Shown one piece after another: positions 5,784-9,571 of a stretch of 9,571 nucleotides of DNA. The notes under the pieces are model-generated. The model was given only the letters and a program-made list of their open reading frames with translations. It was not told the DNA's origin and made no database searches. Numbering within the stretch: position 1 is the stretch's first letter; every line of letters starts with the position of its first letter. Made by a program: the position numbers and the translations under genes. The stretch lies in NCBI GenBank assembly GCA_009936695.1, contig JAACEA010000184.1, positions 1 to 9,571 on the forward strand. The letters are read 5' to 3'. The DNA is from Planctomycetia bacterium. GTDB lineage: Bacteria > Planctomycetota > Phycisphaerae > Phycisphaerales > SM1A02.

Positions 5784-6790
5784 GCCGGGATCCGGCGAGC
5801 CCGGGGCGAGGCGTTCGTGCCTGGAGATCGTCGCCGCCCGGGCGGGGCGGCGTGGCCATCATCGATCTCGCCGCGGATGCGGAAGCCACGCTCGACGCGG
5901 TGCTCGCCGCGGTGTCGGAGGACGCCGCCGGCGGCCCGTCGTCGCTCGTCCACCGGCGGATCGCCGGAGTCGACGACGGAATCGTGGCCCGGATCGACGC
6001 GACCCATGCCCAGTTGATGCCCCATGGCGGCCCGTTGATCGTTCGTCGGATCGCGGACGCGTTGCGAACGCTCGGCGTGACCTGGCTCGACGAGATCCCC
6101 GCGGCCACCCGGCCGGAGGCCTCGAATGCCGTTGAAGTCGCGATGCTCGACGCCCTCGCGACGGCCTCGAGTCCGGCGGCGATCCCGCTCCTGCTCGCGC
6201 AACCCGAACGTCGCATGCGGGACGACGGACCCTTCACGGCCCGGGAACTCGAGGTCGGTCGTCGGCTGAATCGCCTGCTGCACCCGGTGACCATCGCCTG
6301 CGTCGGCGCCCCCAACGCCGGCAAGAGTTCACTCCTGAACGCCCTTCACCGATCCGAGATGGCGATCGTCTCGGATCTCCCCGGCACCACCCGGGATCGG
6401 GTCTCCGCCTCCCTCGAACTCGACGGCGTCGTCGTCGAATGGATCGACACCCCGGGACTCCGAGACACGGACGACCCCATCGAGAACGCGGCGATCGCCG
6501 CGGCGATGGAGGCGATCCGACAGGCGATGCTGGTGATCCACCTCGTGGCGCCGGATGTGGAGGATGCCAGCCTGCCAGCGGACCTCGCACCCACCGAAGG
6601 CGTGCTTCGGGTGCAAGGGAAGACGGATCTGCTCGAGGTCGACGCGCCGCCCTCGGCCCACGACGGGATCGATCTCCGGATCAGCGCCGTCACCGGCGAA
6701 GGGATCGCCGAATTCGCGAGCGAGGTTCGGAACCGCATCGTCCGCGCGGAGGACCTCGACTTCGAGGGGCGATGGCCCTTCGACGTCTGA
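5780..6790 (+). CDS. Compact MnmE/TrmE-like GTPase lacking the C-terminal helical half (336 aa)
   Basis: TRAFAC-class GTPase most like MnmE, the tRNA wobble-uridine modification GTPase. An MnmE-type N-terminal domain is recognisable: SSPPGRGGVAIIDL (17-30) and HAQLMPHGGPLIVRRIADAL (76-95) mirror MnmE's PPGRGG and CHGGP segments. A short helical linker follows. The G domain has G1 GAPNAGKSS (176-184), G2 in DLPGTTRDRV (199-208), G3 DTPG (223-226), G4 GKTD (280-283, a variant of NKxD) and G5 SAVTGEG (302-308). The protein ends soon after the G domain, about 110 aa short of a normal MnmE. It lacks the second helical half and the terminal C-x-G-K motif. GTG at 5780 was chosen because it makes a GTGA overlap with the coaX stop, and the homology begins shortly after. 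Upstream codons in this frame lie inside coaX. It may be a lineage-specific MnmE paralogue or a different GTPase. Confidence 0.85.
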   Translation: MSRDPASPGRGVRAWRSSPPGRGGVAIIDLAADAEATLDAVLAAVSEDAAGGPSSLVHRRIAGVDDGIVARIDATHAQLMPHGGPLIVRRIADALRTLGVTWLDEIPAATRPEASNAVEVAMLDALATASSPAAIPLLLAQPERRMRDDGPFTARELEVGRRLNRLLHPVTIACVGAPNAGKSSLLNALHRSEMAIVSDLPGTTRDRVSASLELDGVVVEWIDTPGLRDTDDPIENAAIAAAMEAIRQAMLVIHLVAPDVEDASLPADLAPTEGVLRVQGKTDLLEVDAPPSAHDGIDLRISAVTGEGIAEFASEVRNRIVRAEDLDFEGRWPFDV

Positions 6791-6808
6791 GTCGATGGAC
6801 GCCCTCAG

Positions 6809-6827
6809 GTCGGGTTCAGAGCCCGAC
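6809..6827. terminator. Possible shared hairpin between convergent genes
   Basis: An 8-bp stem with one G·T pair (6809-6816 with 6820-6827) and a 3-nt loop lies in the 25-nt convergent gap and overlaps the fabI stop codon (6816-6818). It could end transcripts from both directions, but neither side has a T tract, so intrinsic termination is uncertain. Confidence 0.3.
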
Positions 6828-7595
6828 GGTGGCGTATCCCGAGTCGACGTAGATGCACTGACCGGTCATGCCGCTCGAAAGACCGCTGAGCAGGAACGCC
6901 GCGCAGTCGCCGACCTCCCGGCCCTCGATGTTCCGCTTGAGTGGCGCCTTCTGCTCGACCCAGTCGAGGATCTCGCCGAAGCCACCGACCGCCATCGCGC
7001 TCATCGTGCGGAGCGGACCGCCGGAGATGCAGTTCACCCGGACGTTCTTCTCGCCGAGTTCCAGAGCCAGGTATCGCGTCGTGGCTTCGAGAGCCGCCTT
7101 CGCCACGCCCATGACGTTGTAGCCCGGAACCGCCTTCTCGGCGCCGTAGTAGCTCAGGGCGATCATCGAGCCGCCTTCGGTCATGAGCGGTGCCGCGTGG
7201 TTGGCCATCGCGGCGTAGGTGTAGGCGGAGATGTCCATCGCCTGCGTGAAGACCTCGCGGGGCGTCGACGTGAACTTGCCCGGCTGGAGCCAGTCCTTGT
7301 CCGCGTAGGCGATCGAATGCACGAGGAAGTCGATCTTGCCGAACTCCTCCCCGATCTGCTTGAACACCGATTCGATGTCCTCGTCGCTTCCGGCGTCGAG
7401 CGGTCGGAGCCAGGGATCCTCGATACCCAGCGCGTCGATCGAACGACGGATCCGACGCTCCATCTTGTCACCCGGAAGATGGGTGAAGAGACATTCCGCG
7501 CCTTCGCGATGGAGGCTCTCGGCGATCGAGTAGGCGAAGCTTCGCTCGTTCGCGATGCCCACGATCAGTCCACGCTTGCCATCCATGAATCCCAT
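6816..7595 (-). CDS. fabI: Enoyl-[acyl-carrier-protein] reductase FabI (259 aa)
   Basis: NAD(P)H-dependent enoyl-ACP reductase that performs the last reduction of each fatty-acid elongation cycle in the cytosol. It is an atypical SDR. The cofactor loop is GIANERSFAYSIA (13-25), which replaces the classical TGxxxGIG. VHSIAYA (92-98), LSYYGAEKAVPGYNVMGVAKAALE (147-170, with Y149, catalytic Y159 and K166) and GGPLRTMSA (192-200) complete the FabI signature. Length matches characterised FabI proteins (about 260 aa). The start MGFMDGKRGLIVG was chosen because AGGA lies about 9 nt upstream and the first strand follows at once. The frame continues upstream into non-coding-looking sequence. The gene is alone on its strand and converges with the coaX-GTPase pair. 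At the position where a Gly lines the triclosan pocket in E. coli FabI, this protein has Ala96. Confidence 0.96.
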   Translation of the reverse strand: MGFMDGKRGLIVGIANERSFAYSIAESLHREGAECLFTHLPGDKMERRIRRSIDALGIEDPWLRPLDAGSDEDIESVFKQIGEEFGKIDFLVHSIAYADKDWLQPGKFTSTPREVFTQAMDISAYTYAAMANHAAPLMTEGGSMIALSYYGAEKAVPGYNVMGVAKAALEATTRYLALELGEKNVRVNCISGGPLRTMSAMAVGGFGEILDWVEQKAPLKRNIEGREVGDCAAFLLSGLSSGMTGQCIYVDSGYATVGL

Positions 7596-7794
7596 GATTC
7601 GGTTCCTCGCTTCGGTGGGGGACGCCCGCCGTCGGCGACTCGATGCCACCGGGACGCGGGTGGGACAAGGTACCCCGGAACGCCACCGGCGGGGGCTGCC
7701 GGGGCGCATCCCGGGGTTTCCGCGATCCACGGTCCCCCCCTCGCGCCGCCTTCGCTACACTTCCTCCCTCGCCGTTCCTCGGAACCGGTGACGA
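7596..7794. promoter_or_regulatory. Divergent non-coding region between fabI and tRNA-Arg
   Basis: This 199-nt stretch should hold the fabI promoter (minus) and the tRNA-Arg promoter (plus). TACACT at 7756-7761 is a fair -10 box for the tRNA, predicting a leader of about 27 nt, but no -35 match stands 16-18 nt before it, where a C-run lies instead. No clear fabI promoter was found. No coding potential is seen beyond chance open frames. Confidence 0.3.
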
Positions 7795-7868
7795 GCGCGC
7801 GTAGCTCAATTGGATAGAGCATCGGCCTTCGAAGCCGAGGGTTGGGGGTTCGAGTCCCTCCGCGCGTG
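7795..7868 (+). tRNA. tRNA-Arg (anticodon UCG)
   Basis: A complete 74-nt cloverleaf. The acceptor stem is GCGCGCG paired with CGCGCGT, with a terminal G1·U72 wobble. The D-stem is GCTC/GAGC, the anticodon stem is TCGGC/GCCGA, and the loop CTTCGAA gives anticodon TCG. The T-loop TTCGAGT is closed by a 5-bp stem with one G·U pair. Anticodon UCG reads CGA, and by wobble CGG, as arginine. The discriminator is G73. The next bases are CTG, so CCA is not encoded. A strong terminator follows 8 nt later, so this looks like a single-gene transcript. Confidence 0.95.
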
Positions 7869-7876
7869 CTGAAGAA

Positions 7877-7917
7877 CGGGCCCGGTCACGATCATCGTGG
7901 CCGGGCCCGCTTCGTTT
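7877..7917 (+). terminator. Strong intrinsic terminator after tRNA-Arg, possibly bidirectional
   Basis: A perfect 9-bp GC stem (7877-7885 with 7901-7909) continues, after a single T/G mismatch, into a second 4-bp stem (7887-7890 with 7896-7899) capped by 5 nt. The plus-strand tail is CTTCGTTTTCG. It sits 8 nt past tRNA-Arg. On the minus strand it lies about 45 nt past the RNase D stop with a weaker T-rich tail, so it may end both transcripts. Confidence 0.8.
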
Positions 7918-7953
7918 TCGTGGTCTTCGTGGCGCTCCGGTTCCACCCGAGGC

Positions 7954-9270
7954 TCAGGCTTCGGCCGATCCCGTGGCGTCCGCGGTCCGGTGCAGCCGGC
8001 CGTCGGACCACCCGAGTTCCAAACCCGCCCGGCCGGCCAGGAACGCCTCCAGCCAGGCCCCCGCCGCATCATGCCGCCAGGTGTCCGGGGAGAAGAGCGG
8101 ATCAGCGGATTTCCCATCCGCGCGATCCAGGTACCACTTCGAAAGGTTCGCTCGACTGGTGATCAGGTTCGGCGCGATGCCGTCGGCGAGACATCGAAGA
8201 CTGAGCGCCGACCAGATCGCGTCGATCCGCATCCGTTCCTCGGCGTTCTCGTCCCGGGCCCGAAGGCTCTCCAACGGACGTGGCGGTCCATCCACGCCAC
8301 GTTTCACCGCGGCGAGGATTCGATCGGCATGATCCTCGACGTTGCGGCGGCCGATGTGGCGACACCGCTGAAGCCCCTCGCGGTCGGTGGGCTGGATCTT
8401 CGCGATGTCCGCCACCGCCTCGTCGCTCATGGCGACCCGGTGCGGAAGGTCCTGCTCCCGCGCGAGCTCGTGCCGGAGTTCCACGATCTCTCGCAGCACC
8501 GTGGTGGCCTTCGGCTTCAGTCGGGATCCACGGACGATCTTCCGCATGTGCTTTTCGGGATCGAAGCCGCCGACATGGCGACGTCGCGACTCCTCGCATT
8601 CCCGCATCGCCCAGTCGAGTCGGTCGTCGGATTCCAGTTGCGTCCGCATCCGATCCCAGACGAGCGGAAGGAACCGGACGTCGTCCGCCGCGTAACGGAT
8701 CTGACGATCGGTGAGCGGCCGGGCGTCCCAGTCCGTGAAGGTGTGCCCCTTGGCCAGGGCGTGGCCGGCGAAACGCTCGACCGCCTTGGCGAGGGAGCTG
8801 GGCCACGGCATGTCGAGGAACCCGGCGCAGACCTGGGTGTCGACGATTCCCTGCGGCTCGACGCCGAGGGCCCGACGGGCCGGCTCGAGATCCTGGGCTC
8901 CGTCATGGACCAGCGTTTCGACCTCCGGATCCGCGACGAGTTCGAAGATCGGGAGGAGATCGTCGACCTGCATCGGATCGATCAGCGCGAGCCGGCCGGC
9001 ACAGGCGACCTGGACCAGGCAGATCCTGGGCAGGAAGGTCTCCTCGCCGATGAACTCGGTGTCATAGGCGAAACTTCCGCTTTCCCGGATGACCGTGACG
9101 AGCTCCACGAGCGACCCCTGATCCTCGATGATCTCGGGCCGACCGGTCACGACCAGTCGATGGGCCTCGATCTCCACATGCTCGACGGACTGAGCCTCCG
9201 CCTCGGCATGCATTTCCGCACGCTTGCGCCGGCGATAACTCGTCCGTCCATCCGATTCGTTCTTGGCCAT
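7954..9270 (-). CDS. rnd: Ribonuclease D, DEDDy 3'-5' exonuclease with HRDC domain (438 aa)
   Basis: 3'-to-5' exoribonuclease that trims tRNA and other small-RNA 3' ends in the cytosol. Numbering from ATG at 9270, exonuclease motif I is FAYDTEF with D70 and E72, and motif II is HDGAQDLEPA with D127. FTDWDARPLT and motif III RYAADD (192-197) give Y193 and D197 of the DEDDy set, so all catalytic residues are present. An HRDC domain for RNA binding covers about 259-323. The remaining ~115 residues probably form a second HRDC-like helical region, as in E. coli RNase D. The start is uncertain. ATG at 9270 has GGGATGGA about 10 nt upstream; ATG at 9285 is five codons earlier with no obvious ribosome site; the frame stays open to 9474. 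A charged N-terminal extension (RRRKRAEMHAEAEAQ) precedes the exonuclease domain. The gene converges on tRNA-Arg. Confidence 0.93.
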   Translation of the reverse strand: MAKNESDGRTSYRRRKRAEMHAEAEAQSVEHVEIEAHRLVVTGRPEIIEDQGSLVELVTVIRESGSFAYDTEFIGEETFLPRICLVQVACAGRLALIDPMQVDDLLPIFELVADPEVETLVHDGAQDLEPARRALGVEPQGIVDTQVCAGFLDMPWPSSLAKAVERFAGHALAKGHTFTDWDARPLTDRQIRYAADDVRFLPLVWDRMRTQLESDDRLDWAMRECEESRRRHVGGFDPEKHMRKIVRGSRLKPKATTVLREIVELRHELAREQDLPHRVAMSDEAVADIAKIQPTDREGLQRCRHIGRRNVEDHADRILAAVKRGVDGPPRPLESLRARDENAEERMRIDAIWSALSLRCLADGIAPNLITSRANLSKWYLDRADGKSADPLFSPDTWRHDAAGAWLEAFLAGRAGLELGWSDGRLHRTADATGSAEA

Positions 9271-9491
9271 CTTCGTGGGTTCCATCCCGTGCGGCGCGGT
9301 GAGAACACCACGCTTCGAATCCGTCGCCCTTCGAAATACGACACCGAAGGCCTGAGGTCGAGTGTAACCATGAACCTCGGGGTAGGATCGAATCATGGTC
9401 GCAGGACCGCTCACGCCACCGGAAACCCCCCAAGCACCCACCACCAGGCACTTTAGCCAGGGTCCATAATACAAGTCCGGGCCTACAGTAT
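9271..9491 (-). promoter_or_regulatory. Upstream region of RNase D
   Basis: It holds no recognisable gene. TACACT on the minus strand (9366-9361) is a -10-like hexamer without a good -35. A start there would give a leader of about 85 nt and would exclude the possible RNase D starts further upstream. Further out, TATTAT on the minus strand (within 9460-9475) is another -10 candidate in the AT-rich part. Base composition falls from GC-rich to AT-rich at about 9450. Confidence 0.25.
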
Positions 9492-9571
9492 ATGAAGCAT
9501 TCCAGATTCACAAAAAACATAAGTTCGCTCCATTATTACCTGGAAGCCCTGTGCTCCGTAGATTATGCTAC
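9492..9571 (+). CDS. Possible start of an unidentified gene, truncated by the window edge
   Basis: From ATG at 9492 the plus strand stays open to the last base, giving 26 full codons that begin MKHSRFTKNISSLHYYLEAL. The stretch is only about 41% GC, against clearly GC-rich genes everywhere else in the window, and no Shine-Dalgarno stands before the ATG. It could be the 5' end of an acquired gene, such as one in a mobile element, or chance reading through AT-rich intergenic sequence. I do not recognise the peptide. Confidence 0.25.
   Translation, partial: MKHSRFTKNISSLHYYLEALCSVDYA

Noticed and set aside
7730..7794. Complete sigma70 promoter for tRNA-Arg
   Set aside because: Only the -10-like TACACT is present. 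The expected -35 position is a C-run, so a full promoter was not called.
6555..7817. Plus-strand open frame of about 420 codons spanning the GTPase end and fabI antisense
   Set aside because: It runs across two well-supported genes in other frames and is rich in Arg and other residues typical of shadow frames.
7897..9456. Plus-strand open frame of about 519 codons opposite RNase D
   Set aside because: It is the mirror of a high-GC gene, where stop codons are rare on the opposite strand. The minus strand carries all RNase D catalytic motifs, and this frame has no recognisable domain.

Overview
The window is dense, high-GC bacterial chromosome with short intergenic gaps and strong G/C preference at third codon positions. 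It lacks phage genes, CRISPR arrays and complete insertion sequences. Nearly every gene is housekeeping: glycolysis, CoA synthesis, fatty-acid synthesis, RNA processing and two tRNAs. The protein flavour and the company of CoaX, a shortened MnmE-like GTPase, a BtpA-family protein and an RNase D would fit a marine Planctomycetota bacterium, perhaps class Phycisphaerae. That is an inference from gene content and not a proven assignment. Neither tRNA gene encodes its CCA end.

Layout. Bases 1-512 (minus) are the 5' part of a secreted protein of unknown function whose C-terminus lies outside the window. Next come an initiator tRNA-fMet (688-761, minus), with a hairpin terminator on one side and a clear sigma70-type promoter on the other, then GAPDH (841-1863, minus). 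An SDR oxidoreductase (2037-2906) and an aldose-1-epimerase-like protein (2934-3896) form a probable two-gene minus-strand unit. It is divergent from a BtpA/SgcQ-family TIM-barrel protein (3975-4784, plus). A plus-strand pair follows: type III pantothenate kinase (coaX, 5013-5783) and a compact MnmE-like GTPase (5780-6790) whose GTG start overlaps the coaX stop. Enoyl-ACP reductase fabI (6816-7595, minus) converges on that pair. Last come tRNA-Arg(UCG) (7795-7868, plus), a strong terminator, and RNase D (7954-9270, minus). The final ~100 bases turn sharply AT-rich and may hold the start of another gene running off the edge.

How the genes relate. GAPDH, the epimerase and perhaps the BtpA/SDR proteins touch sugar metabolism. 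CoaX feeds CoA/ACP biology and FabI uses ACP-bound substrates. RNase D (tRNA 3' trimming) and the MnmE-like GTPase (tRNA-modification family) concern tRNA, as do the two tRNA genes. No defence, secondary-metabolite or mobile system is visible. The most unusual items are the MnmE-like GTPase lacking its C-terminal helical half and Cys motif, the CoaX with Ser in place of the first-motif Asp, and the compositionally odd window edges.
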